The translations under genes were made by a program, and so were the position numbers. From contig JAKAAM010000001.1 in assembly GCA_021802325.1 (NCBI GenBank), positions 1 to 64,000 on the forward strand: a stretch of 64,000 nucleotides of DNA. Reading direction: 5' to 3'. Source of the DNA: Nitrospirota bacterium. GTDB taxonomy: Bacteria > Nitrospirota_A > Leptospirillia > Leptospirillales > Leptospirillaceae. The notes beneath the pieces are model-generated. The model did no database searches and was not told the origin of the DNA. It saw nothing but the letters and a program-made list of their open reading frames with translations. Below, piece by piece: positions 36,707 through 44,884 of the stretch; the first letter of the stretch is position 1; every line of letters starts with the position of its first letter.

Positions 36707-37113
36707 AAAGACCCTCTGATATGGCAGACGAAATTGACGCAGGATTTGAAATCAAGAACCCTTCTAGTAAAAGGTCCTCTTTTCTGCCTTGTCAGGATCC
36801 GCTTCTAAAGAGCAAAGGATGTATTCCTCATGATCGGAAGAAATTCGGGAGGCAGACAGGACGATAAAATACCCTGGGAATAGCGGGGGATCGTAAGGCC
36901 AGTTTCAGGAGTGCCCCTTTCTTGAGGGAATCCCATGGATCATTCGTCTATGTCCGTCTCATTTTTCTTTTATTTTTTGATGGTAAAGGGACGATGCCGG
37001 GGCATCGTCCCTGGGACGAGAGGGGGGATTCCGGCTTCCAGTTCGGAATCCCATTCATCACCGGATCCCCATGATCCGGTGATTTTCGAGGACAGGGCAG
37101 ACTGTCGTATGGC
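36707..37113. other. Intergenic region between the chemoreceptor and the oxidase gene
   Basis: About 400 bases. No gene is supported; a small + strand frame from 36935 is weak. On the minus strand the left part would hold the chemoreceptor promoter, for which I see only a loose match (CTGACA, 17 bases, TTTACT near the gene); sigma-28 boxes are not evident. The right part contains the strong hairpin described separately. Confidence 0.4.
36987..37012 (-). terminator. Hairpin after the cbb3-like oxidase gene
   Basis: Perfect 12-bp arms AGGGACGATGCC and GGCATCGTCCCT with a 2-base tip (about 10 bp stem with a CGGG loop). Read on the minus strand it lies about 100 bases past the oxidase stop and is followed by TTTACC, a short U-poor tract, so it is a weak intrinsic terminator or a 3' mRNA stabiliser. 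Confidence 0.55.
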
Positions 37114-38499
37114 CTACGCAGTCACCTTTTCCGGTACGGCAAGAGGCTCGGAAGATCGGGAGGTTGCCACCCGATAGATGTTGTAGAGGAAGATCCATTG
37201 TCCGGCGATGATCATGAAGCCGCCCCAGGCCCGGGCCACCATGTAGGGGTGGGCGGCCTGGACGGACGCCACGTAGGGGATCTCGTAGACCTTGGCCGCC
37301 GCCTGGATGAGGCCGGCCGCCGTGAGCGAGGTCCAGAAGATGATGAACCCGATGGTCATGAGCCAGTAGTGATAGAGCTCGAGGGTCGGGTTGAATTTCC
37401 GCTTCAGGAGCCGTTCCAGGCCGTAGTACATGGCGCCGATCTCGATGAAAGAGGAAAAACCGAGTAGGGCCAGATGGGCGTGGGCCACGATCCAGTGGGT
37501 TCCGTGGACGTACCAGTTGATCGCCCGGGTTTGCTGGAATCCCCCCTGGAAGAGCAAGGGGATGCCCATCAGGGTTCCGGTGATCGCCCAGCGAAGGGCC
37601 GGCACTTCGACGAAGAGTTTCCACTTGCCCTGCATGGTGAGGAGGGCGTTGGCGATGAAGGCCATTCCGGGAACCAGGATCAGCACGCCGGAGACCGAGG
37701 CGAAAGACTTGAGCCACTCGGGAACGGGAGCTCCCATCATGTGGTGCGCGCCGGGGGTGGAGTAGAAGGCGAAGAGCCCCCAGAAGGTCAGATGGGCCAG
37801 CTTGTGGCTGTAAAGGGGATTGCCCGTAAGTTTTGGAATGATATACATGGCAATGGACATGGAAACCGGCGTCACCCAGATCCCGAGCTGGTTGTGGGCG
37901 TTCCACCACGTCACGAGGGCCTCGTTGAGGCCTGTGATGTGGAAGACCTCGACGCACTGGCTCAGGGAATAGACGGTCGCGAGATAAAGCAGCGAGGCCA
38001 TCATGATCCAGGTGGTGGGATAGATGCCTTTCACTCTCCGGTTGAGGACCGTCATCCAGACATTGACGGCCAGGGGGACGAGGACAAAGAGGATCACATA
38101 GACGTCCACCGGCCAGATGAAATCGGAATATTCGCGGCCGGAGGTCATTCCCAGATCAATGGAGATATCGGCGACAGTAATGCCGAGGTTCCAGAGCCAG
38201 ATGTTCATGACCCCGAGCCGTTCGCTCCAGAGCTTCGTTCCGCAGAGAACGGGGGTCATGTAGTACATGGCGGCCCCGAAGGCCATGGAAATCCACGCAT
38301 AGATCACGGTCATCACATGGACGGGCCGGATGTGCCCGAAATTAAGATACGGGGTCCCGTTCAACACGTCCGGATACGCCAGCTTGAGCGATGTGACGAA
38401 TCCGAGCGTGGTTCCCATCGCGAGCCAGAACACCGACGAGATGATGGCCGTTTTTGCCGCGGTTCCGCTTGGAATCTCTTTCCCTTTCCCTGGTGCCAT
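37114..38499 (-). CDS. ccoN: cbb3-type haem-copper oxidase subunit I (CcoN-like), orphan
   Basis: Twelve-helix oxygen reductase or NO reductase catalytic subunit. Haem-copper ligands are all present: H61 (low-spin haem b) in RPVHVMTV, H202 (Cu) in AHNQLGIW, H252-H253 (Cu) in GAHHMMGAP, H340 (high-spin haem) and H342 (haem b) in IVAHAHLALLGF. SGREYSDFIWPVDV matches CcoN (SGKEYAELEWPID). The helix with VHGTHWIVAHAHLALLG resembles NorB more than CcoN. Start ATG 38499 has GGAGGAA upstream (461 residues). No ccoO, ccoP, norC or other subunit is nearby. A sigma-54 promoter and divergent activator lie upstream. Confidence 0.85.
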   Translation of the reverse strand: MAPGKGKEIPSGTAAKTAIISSVFWLAMGTTLGFVTSLKLAYPDVLNGTPYLNFGHIRPVHVMTVIYAWISMAFGAAMYYMTPVLCGTKLWSERLGVMNIWLWNLGITVADISIDLGMTSGREYSDFIWPVDVYVILFVLVPLAVNVWMTVLNRRVKGIYPTTWIMMASLLYLATVYSLSQCVEVFHITGLNEALVTWWNAHNQLGIWVTPVSMSIAMYIIPKLTGNPLYSHKLAHLTFWGLFAFYSTPGAHHMMGAPVPEWLKSFASVSGVLILVPGMAFIANALLTMQGKWKLFVEVPALRWAITGTLMGIPLLFQGGFQQTRAINWYVHGTHWIVAHAHLALLGFSSFIEIGAMYYGLERLLKRKFNPTLELYHYWLMTIGFIIFWTSLTAAGLIQAAAKVYEIPYVASVQAAHPYMVARAWGGFMIIAGQWIFLYNIYRVATSRSSEPLAVPEKVTA

Positions 38500-38630
38500 C
38501 ACATTCCTCCCTTTACCAAGCAGTTTTCCTTTCTGGTGCATTTCAATTGTCGTTAGCCGAACCTCTTCCCGGCATCCGCTTCCCAATCCCAATGCCAGAG
38601 TTTGGCCAGGCCTCCGCGCCTTCACATATC

Positions 38631-38645
38631 GCAATCCGTGTGCCA
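38631..38645 (-). promoter_or_regulatory. Predicted sigma-54 (-24/-12) promoter of ccoN
   Basis: On the minus strand: TGGCAC (38645-38640), five bases, TTGC (38634-38631). This matches the -24/-12 consensus TGGCAC-N5-TTGC exactly. It lies about 130 bases upstream of the ccoN ATG, and a divergent sigma-54 activator gene lies beyond. The distance between the promoter and ATG suggests a leader of about 120 bases. Confidence 0.72.
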
Positions 38646-38730
38646 TCATCTTTTCATTGGTGTTTATCTTTAAATTTCAATGTTTTGTATGCCACGAGCG
38701 ATGAGATTGGCCTCCTTATGATGCGTTGGG

Positions 38731-38750
38731 GTTCCCAATAAATTGGAAAC
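38731..38750. promoter_or_regulatory. Palindrome, candidate activator (UAS) site
   Basis: Near-perfect palindrome: arms GTTCCCAAT and ATTGGAAAC (8 of 9 positions pair) with a 2-base centre. It is about 90 bases upstream of the -24 element, the typical distance for an enhancer bound by a sigma-54 activator. The activator is encoded on the other side, so it may also autoregulate. Confidence 0.5.
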
Positions 38751-39191
38751 GGGTTGTTTCGGGACGACAACCGGAGGCTGGCCCCCTTCATTCCGTCCCA
38801 TTGAGGCTCCCAGTCGGAAGATGTCCTCGAATGGGGGCGATCCTGGAATCGGACGCAGGCCGACCTCCTGTTTCCTGACGATGCGGAAGGGTGTTGATTC
38901 TCCGGAACGAGCGGGAACACGTTTCCGGAACTGGGTGTTGAAAGTAAAGAGGAAGATTGTGTGTTCCTGAAGGGATTAAGAGGAAAAGGGGAGAGGATTG
39001 GATTTTATCCTTGGGATTTGGTAGGTATATGGACGAACAGGACTTCGGAGGGATTTCTCCGGCAAGATGAGCCGCTTCCCCCTGCGTTCGCCGCCGAACC
39101 TCGTTCGGGGCGGATGCCGGCTCCTCACTCACCTTGGTCTTGAGGGTTTTGATTTGCCTTGCTATTTGCGGGCCTCACAAAGGGGAGAACA

Positions 39192-40604
39192 TTGCCTTTA
39201 CAGCGGAATTCCCAGAACAACCTCTACCGTATCTTGTCCCACCGCATTGCCGAACAGACCAATTCGTCCTTTCTGCTGATCGGAAACGACTATCGAATCC
39301 AGTGGATTTCGCGCCCCGTCAGGAAGTCTCTGTTTGAGGGTGAAGGAACTGTCGTGGGAAAGCTCTGTGCCCATGTCCTCAAAGACCGGGTGTGTTCGGC
39401 CCGTTGCCTCAATGCCGGGGAGATGATTTCTCCCGCAGAAAATGGAAGTCCCTTCGGATCACTCTGCCTTGAGGAACGACTGGATTCCTGCCAGGTCCGG
39501 AATACCATTCTGCGTGATTCGAAAGGAACCACTGTCGGACTTCTCAAGATGGTCGTTCCCCGGGAAACCGGAATTCTTGAAGAATCCGCCGATAACGATA
39601 CGGATCTTGAGGCCAGTCTTTTCGAGGCGGGCGGGGCATGCGAGACCTCCTTTCCCTCCACCCTTTCGCGGATTGCCCGGACCACGATTCCCGTTCTGCT
39701 TGTCGGAGAGACTGGGACAGGGAAAGAGGTTCTGGCACACAGGATCCACCACTTGAGTCCACGAAAGGATCGGCCCTTCGTTGTTCTGGATCTTTCTGTT
39801 GTTCCAGAAACCCTCGTCGACGACTCCCTTTTTGGTCATGCCCGTGGATCTTTCACAGGGGCAACCGCCGACTATACCGGAAAGCTCCTTCAGGCCGACA
39901 AGGGGACCCTTTTCCTCGACGAACTCGAGAACATCCCCCTCCCGGTCCAGGCAAAGCTTCTTCGGTTTCTCGAGACGGGAATCATCGAGCATATCGGCAA
40001 AAATCAGAGAACGTTGGTCGATGTCCGAATCCTGGCCGCCACCAATGTGGACCCGGTCAGGCTTCTCAAGGAAGGACGGCTTCGGGAGGATCTTTATTAC
40101 AGACTTCGTGGAATGACTGTGGACATTCCGCCCCTCAGGGCCAGAAAAGAGGAGATCCCCCTTTTGATAAGGTCCTTTAGAATGGCATGGGGAGAGAAGT
40201 ATGGCGGACCGGTTCCCGAATTCGAGGATTCGGCCATCGACCGTTTCGCAAGCTATCCTTATCCGGGTAACATTCGCGAACTCAAGCATCTCGTTGATCT
40301 CTGCCTGGCCCTTTCTTCGGACCCGACAATCACGGAATCCAATCTCCCGGAACCTGTCCTGAAAATTCTTTCTCAGAGTTCTTCTATTCCGGACGAAGGT
40401 GAAAAAACCGCTTTGCCGGAACCGGAGTTCGAACCCATGAGGGCGACCCTCTCCTCAGTCGAGAGGAAGATGATCCAAAAAGCCCTTGCCGACAATCAGG
40501 GCCGCATTACCGAGACTGCAAAGACCCTCTCGATGAGCCGGATCACGTTATGGCGGAAAATGCAAAAGTATGGTCTGGACAAGCGGCATCCCTTTGCGCA
40601 ATGA
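39192..40604 (+). CDS. Sigma-54-dependent transcriptional activator
   Basis: Residues 1-~145 form a sensory region with PAS-like character and five Cys (C59, C68, C72, C92, C100), reminiscent of redox or metal sensing (inference). Residues ~150-370 form the AAA+ domain: Walker A GETGTGKE (172-179), sigma-54 contact loop GSFTGA (219-224, a variant of GAFTGA), Walker B LFLDE. The C-terminal ~45 residues form a Fis-type helix-turn-helix (GRITETAKTLSMSRITLWRKM). No receiver domain is present. Start TTG 39192 follows GGGGAG; a TTG at 39159 is possible. It is divergent from the ccoN promoter. Confidence 0.88.
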   Translation: MPLQRNSQNNLYRILSHRIAEQTNSSFLLIGNDYRIQWISRPVRKSLFEGEGTVVGKLCAHVLKDRVCSARCLNAGEMISPAENGSPFGSLCLEERLDSCQVRNTILRDSKGTTVGLLKMVVPRETGILEESADNDTDLEASLFEAGGACETSFPSTLSRIARTTIPVLLVGETGTGKEVLAHRIHHLSPRKDRPFVVLDLSVVPETLVDDSLFGHARGSFTGATADYTGKLLQADKGTLFLDELENIPLPVQAKLLRFLETGIIEHIGKNQRTLVDVRILAATNVDPVRLLKEGRLREDLYYRLRGMTVDIPPLRARKEEIPLLIRSFRMAWGEKYGGPVPEFEDSAIDRFASYPYPGNIRELKHLVDLCLALSSDPTITESNLPEPVLKILSQSSSIPDEGEKTALPEPEFEPMRATLSSVERKMIQKALADNQGRITETAKTLSMSRITLWRKMQKYGLDKRHPFAQ

Positions 40605-40622
40605 CCTCTCGGATCTGGATGA

Positions 40623-40675
40623 TGGCCGGCCCTGAACGACTCAAGTGTTTTCCATTTTTGAGGCTTGGCCGGCCA
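40623..40675. repeat. Inverted repeat after the activator gene
   Basis: Nine-base arms TGGCCGGCC (40623-40631) and GGCCGGCCA (40667-40675) separated by 35 bases, with an inner CTCAA/TTGAG pair. It starts about 18 bases past the activator stop. No U tract follows, so it is at best a weak terminator or an mRNA stabilising structure. About 190 bases then remain before the tRNA-Leu without a visible gene. Confidence 0.4.
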
Positions 40676-40863
40676 AATGCCAGGATGTCTCCGTTCAGCC
40701 GGTCTTCCCAACAAGGGGGGGCATTCCGGTTGGGAGGGAATGGACTCAAAATGATGCAGGAGTAAATTCGGGGAGCAGTGTGGAAGGGAGCCCCGGAGAA
40801 AAAGCGACAAAGCGAGTTCCATGAAAAAACGGACAATACTGGCTTGAAGCTGGTGGAAAGGTG

Positions 40864-40947
40864 TGGTGCGAGAGGGGGGACTTGAACCCCCACGGGTTTC
40901 CCCGCCAGATCCTAAGTCTGGTGCGTCTGCCATTTCGCCACTCTCGC
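40864..40947 (-). tRNA. tRNA-Leu (anticodon TAG)
   Basis: On the minus strand the acceptor GCGAGAG pairs with CTCTCGC; the anticodon stem CCAGA/TCTGG encloses CTTAGGA (anticodon TAG). The extra arm, T arm GGGGG-TTCAAGT-CCCCC and encoded CCA are present, which fits the class II Leu fold. The discriminator is A. Length 84 bases including CCA. Confidence 0.93.
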
Positions 40948-40982
40948 TCGAAGATTCTTCATTCTAGGAGGTTTCTCTCCCT

Positions 40983-41810
40983 TTGACAATTGCCGCAACA
41001 AACGGGTATCGGCTTTTTCTCCGTTTTTTTGCTTTGGGAAATCTCCTTTTTTCCGGCATTCTTTTCGCCCTGACCCGCCCCTCCCTTTCGACACCCCTCT
41101 TCGAGTTTCCTTTGCTTGCCGTTCTTCATAGCCTGGTTGTGGGGACCCTTATTCCGCTTCTTCTCGTCAGGTTCGGACGGGACTCCTCCCTCTTTCGCAT
41201 GTCGGCCCTCTTTGTTGCAACCGGCGATCTGGTTCTGATTGCGGGATTTCTCCTTCACCCTCGCTCCGCTCTTCCGGAGGAGGGTGGTCTGATGGTGACG
41301 GCAGGCATCCTGATGGCCGGGGTCATGCTAGTGTCCGGATCGTGGAGATTCCTCTATTGGATCTTTCTCAGCGCTGCGGCCGTCATGGGGATCCTCCTTG
41401 GGGGTGTTCTCGCCCGACCGACCGTCGATCCGATTCCTTTTTCGATGATTGCCGCCCATGGAGTCCTGGGCGCCGGGCTCGGACTGTTTCCACTCTTCTG
41501 GCTTCGAATGCAGGAAACAATCGCCCGAAAGATTCCGGTTCTTTTTTTCTCAGGGGGAATTTTCCTGCTTCTCGCCCTCGTTCTCCAAAACACGCTCGTC
41601 TCGGGATCAATGGCGATTTTCGTCGGGGGAGCCCTCCTTCTGGCCGGGGCGGGAATCGAAAGGGAAGGACAGCTCCTGGGTCTGTTTTGTCTCTCCGCGG
41701 TTTTGGTTCTCCGATTTTCAGACGTTCTTCTTCCGGGGGAAGTTCTTTCCCTTCTGGGAGTCCTTCTTCTGGGAGGGTGCTTCTGGGGGTATTTCAGGCA
41801 GAGAAACTGA
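40983..41810 (+). CDS. Multi-pass membrane protein of unknown function
   Basis: 275 residues with about 8 hydrophobic helices covering nearly the whole sequence. The middle helix contains VLHSLVVGTLIPLLL, and a later helix IAAHGVLGAGLGLFPLFW has one His, a weak hint of a haem- or metal-binding membrane protein such as NnrS, which I cannot confirm. Start TTG 40983 has AGGAGG upstream at a long spacing. It converges with the large AAA+ gene, ending 2 bases before that gene's stop. Confidence 0.68.
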   Translation: MTIAATNGYRLFLRFFALGNLLFSGILFALTRPSLSTPLFEFPLLAVLHSLVVGTLIPLLLVRFGRDSSLFRMSALFVATGDLVLIAGFLLHPRSALPEEGGLMVTAGILMAGVMLVSGSWRFLYWIFLSAAAVMGILLGGVLARPTVDPIPFSMIAAHGVLGAGLGLFPLFWLRMQETIARKIPVLFFSGGIFLLLALVLQNTLVSGSMAIFVGGALLLAGAGIEREGQLLGLFCLSAVLVLRFSDVLLPGEVLSLLGVLLLGGCFWGYFRQRN

Positions 41811-41812
41811 GG

Positions 41813-44800
41813 TCAGGAGGTTTCCGGAGGAGACGGTGTCGCCGCCGCAACAGGAGTTCCCTCGAGGAGTTCGAGGCGGTTGTCCTGGATTCCGACCTTG
41901 AGCGCGCTGGAGGAGGTCAGAGAGGGTACCTGGATCTCGAGGTTCTTCAGGACGGGCAGAAGCATGGACTGAATCTTCCGTGTCAGTTCGGAGGCGGTGA
42001 TCGTGGACGGATCGACCTGATAGGTGATGAAAGAGGGCGTTTCAGGGTCGACCTCGATCGTCCCCTTGAAAGGGTGTTTTTCGAGAAAACGGGACAGCGT
42101 GTCGTAGATCGTCCGGCGGGCCATATCCGTGATGTCCGAATCGGTGTAGGCGGGGAACGGAACGATCAAATCCAATGTCTCAAGGATTTCCCGGCTGAAG
42201 ATCGGGAGAAAAGCCAGCCTCCTATTCCTTTGGGAAAGGGTGTCAAGAATCAGCTCCGCCCGATTCCCGCGGCGCGCGATCTCCATGTCGTCTCCGGAAA
42301 AAAGGGACGTTGCGAGAATGAGAGTGCTTCTGGGAACGGAAAGCGGTTTTCCTCCGGAGTTGATGACCCCCATTCTCAGGTAGTCCGGAAGAAAATCCCA
42401 AGCCGACGGATGGGCCTGTTCGATGTTGTCGAGGTAAATCACCGCGTCCGGACGCTCCTCAAGAAGGGTGCGGATTCCTTCCGGTAACGGGCTGGACTTT
42501 GTCGATCCAAGGGGGCGCTGGAGAAGCATGCTGGCAAACAGACGATCCGCGTATAGCCCCATGTCACGAACCACAAGCCGCCCTTTGCCGGGATCAAGAT
42601 GGTGAGCGATGGCCTGTGCCGCCTCCCGTTTTCCGGTTCCCCGCGGTCCGGCGAATAGGAACGCCCCCATCACAGCCGATCCCCCTTTTTTGACATTGTA
42701 CGCTGCGGCATCGAGAATGGACCGGATTTCCTCCTGAAGCTCGGGACGTCCCGGAAATCCCGGAAGAGGTTCAGTTTCGGGCGGAGCCATCAGAAAAGAC
42801 CCCTTCTCCTGTTGGTCTTCTTCGGCGTGGAGTGCCTCCTGGGAATTTTGCTTGGGTTGGTCGAATTCGGAAAAATCGATCTTTTCGGCGGGAACTCCTT
42901 CGAGGATCTGGCCAAGGGAAAACTCTTCGAGCTCAGAGAAGAGGGATCGACCAAGTTCTGCCAGGTCCAGGAGAGAGGAGAAGCGGCGAGCGATAAAGGG
43001 ATCGATCTTGTTGATGTCTTCGGCCCCGGCGATCAGCCAGATACTCTTGTCCTCATTGGCCTGGGCAAGCTCCATCACCTTCTGGTTGTAAATTTCTCCA
43101 TGATAACCGTAGTTTGAAAGCTGAACCTTTGGAAACAGCTCCTCGAGAGGATCCACGAAGATCATCGAAGGCCGGTTTTTTCGACTTTTAAGAAGCAGGC
43201 TCCTGAACTCCGTTCCGTCAAGCTTTTTGTCATCGGGAATCATCATGAAGGAGACTCCCGCCTGCTGGGCCAGCTTTTCGGCGATCATGCGGCGGATCGG
43301 CCGGTTTCTTCCGATGATCAGAATCGATTCGTGGGACTTTTTCTGCCGATTGGAAAAGAGTTCGTTGGCCCGGTTGACGAGAATCGGTCCCATCGTCTGA
43401 TCGGTCAGTCTCGACCGGATCACCTCCATCGGTCCGGCCGTCGGATCTTTCCAGTTCTGGGCCTTGCGACGGATGGAGACATCGATGTCAAGCTGCCGAA
43501 GCGAACGGCGCAGCTTCCGCGCATAGTCGCTGCTGTGAATGACGACATCCCGGATGTCTTCCGGCGCGAACCCTTCCATGAGGGTGGCCAGCTTTCCCAG
43601 ATCAAACCCCTCGATCATGTCGGGAGTGAGCAGGGGGACGTTCCCTGGCAGAATCTCGTTCTTTCTTGATTCCTCAAGAAGAAATCGGCCCAGGAGGGAT
43701 CTTCTCATCTCTACGTCCGGCAAGGGAATCGTGAGAATCCAGTGGATGAAGGGGGGAGAGGAGAACTGTTTCGGAACATCGTCGGCGTTTTCCGCCGAGG
43801 CGATGAGGAGATGGGTCCGGTTGCGAGAGAGTCTCCCCAGAAAAATCTGGATGTTGTGGAGTCCCTGCGGATTGGTCTGGGCGGCCGCTGCAATGACTTT
43901 TCCATAGTTTTCGATGTGGATGACAAGGGGATTGAAGGGCTTGATCTTGAAGAGGAAACCCTTCCAGTAGTTGTCCAGGGCAGATCCATCGATCGAAAGG
44001 AGGGGTTCCAGGGAGAAATTGTAAAGAGGACGCTTGTATTCGCCGGCGAGTGCTCGGGCGAAGATGGTGCGCCCGAGAGAGGAAGGGCCTGTCAGAAGGA
44101 TCCCGTTGGGAACAGCGCCGACCGTTTTCTGGGCGGAGGCGATCTGATAGAAAATTTGAGACAGCTCTCCTTTGATTCCCGGGTTCCCTGCAATCTGTTT
44201 GAAGTCCTCTCCCGGAACCAGAAGCCTTGTTTTTGATACGGCGTTCGCTTGGTCTTCGAGCCCCATGCGAAAGAGAGCGACAAGGGAGAGGATCATGGCC
44301 CCCAAAAGCCATCCGGCTCCCGTCCCCAGGCTGATCATCGATCCGATGGTTGCCGAAGACTTCAGCACGGCCCCCGAAATCAGGAAAAATCCCCCGTAAA
44401 CGATCGCGGAGCTCCAGAAATAGATAGCCTTGGGAGCCATCTGGACCGGGTTCGGCTTGAAGACGATATCCCCATCGGAGTTTTCCGAATGGACCTGGGA
44501 GGGAATCAAGAGAAAACAGAGGGCGGAGAGAAGGGTGACCCCTCCGAGAATCCAGAGAGTCACCGCAAGAGTCGGGACGGACGTTCGAAAAAAAAGTCCG
44601 GATCCGATCGTCGCGAGGGCGATGAAGGTCCATGTCCCGACAAAGGGAAGAGAGGGGGGAGGAATTCCTTTGGGTCCCCGTTTCTTCTTCCCGGATTGAT
44701 AGGGACGACCGAGATTCTTACCGATCCCGGCCAAAACCGCCGCGTGCATGAGAAGAAAGAGAAGGATGACAAGGGTGGACATCAGGGGAAACTGGGCATT

Positions 44801-44884
44801 GATGGGGTCGATCTCCCGGCGAAAGAAAAGCGAGGCTGAAACCCAGATGAGCCCGACAAGCATGATGATGATCGGCTGGAGCAT
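41813..44884 (-). CDS. Membrane protein with three degenerate AAA+ modules (FtsH-like x2, Clp-D2-like x1)
   Basis: 1023 residues. Residues 1-~207 contain about six membrane helices. Residues ~226-470 resemble the FtsH AAA domain: EDFKQIAGNPGIKGELSQIF matches FtsH DFKDVAG-x-K-E-L, with an FtsH-like lid (DLGKLATLMEGFAPEDIRDV), but Walker A is GPSSLGRT (Lys lost) and Walker B HIEN (Asp/Glu lost). Residues ~485-665 are a second such module with no GKT (RNRPIRR) and Walker B FVDPLEE. Residues ~707-1000 resemble ClpB/ClpA D2 (PGFPGRPELQEEI, GPRGTGKR, IYLDNIEQAHP), where the catalytic Glu of DEIEKAHP is Asn. No HEXXH protease motif. The ATG overlaps the uvrC stop by one base, so the two are coupled. 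Confidence 0.78.
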   Translation of the reverse strand: MLQPIIIMLVGLIWVSASLFFRREIDPINAQFPLMSTLVILLFLLMHAAVLAGIGKNLGRPYQSGKKKRGPKGIPPPSLPFVGTWTFIALATIGSGLFFRTSVPTLAVTLWILGGVTLLSALCFLLIPSQVHSENSDGDIVFKPNPVQMAPKAIYFWSSAIVYGGFFLISGAVLKSSATIGSMISLGTGAGWLLGAMILSLVALFRMGLEDQANAVSKTRLLVPGEDFKQIAGNPGIKGELSQIFYQIASAQKTVGAVPNGILLTGPSSLGRTIFARALAGEYKRPLYNFSLEPLLSIDGSALDNYWKGFLFKIKPFNPLVIHIENYGKVIAAAAQTNPQGLHNIQIFLGRLSRNRTHLLIASAENADDVPKQFSSPPFIHWILTIPLPDVEMRRSLLGRFLLEESRKNEILPGNVPLLTPDMIEGFDLGKLATLMEGFAPEDIRDVVIHSSDYARKLRRSLRQLDIDVSIRRKAQNWKDPTAGPMEVIRSRLTDQTMGPILVNRANELFSNRQKKSHESILIIGRNRPIRRMIAEKLAQQAGVSFMMIPDDKKLDGTEFRSLLLKSRKNRPSMIFVDPLEELFPKVQLSNYGYHGEIYNQKVMELAQANEDKSIWLIAGAEDINKIDPFIARRFSSLLDLAELGRSLFSELEEFSLGQILEGVPAEKIDFSEFDQPKQNSQEALHAEEDQQEKGSFLMAPPETEPLPGFPGRPELQEEIRSILDAAAYNVKKGGSAVMGAFLFAGPRGTGKREAAQAIAHHLDPGKGRLVVRDMGLYADRLFASMLLQRPLGSTKSSPLPEGIRTLLEERPDAVIYLDNIEQAHPSAWDFLPDYLRMGVINSGGKPLSVPRSTLILATSLFSGDDMEIARRGNRAELILDTLSQRNRRLAFLPIFSREILETLDLIVPFPAYTDSDITDMARRTIYDTLSRFLEKHPFKGTIEVDPETPSFITYQVDPSTITASELTRKIQSMLLPVLKNLEIQVPSLTSSSALKVGIQDNRLELLEGTPVAAATPSPPETS

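Larger units (their letters stand above)
38500..39191. other. Divergent regulatory region between ccoN and the sigma-54 activator
   Basis: About 690 bases with no convincing gene. It contains the -24/-12 promoter of ccoN (minus strand), a near-perfect 20-base palindrome about 90 bases upstream of it, another inverted repeat GGTTGT-N9-ACAACC (38752-38772), and repeated TCCGGA palindromes near 38900-38935. I see no clear sigma-70 promoter for the activator. Confidence 0.55.

Noticed and set aside
37474..38556. 360-codon plus-strand frame opposite ccoN
   Set aside because: Asp/His/Gly-rich shadow of a membrane gene, without domain features.
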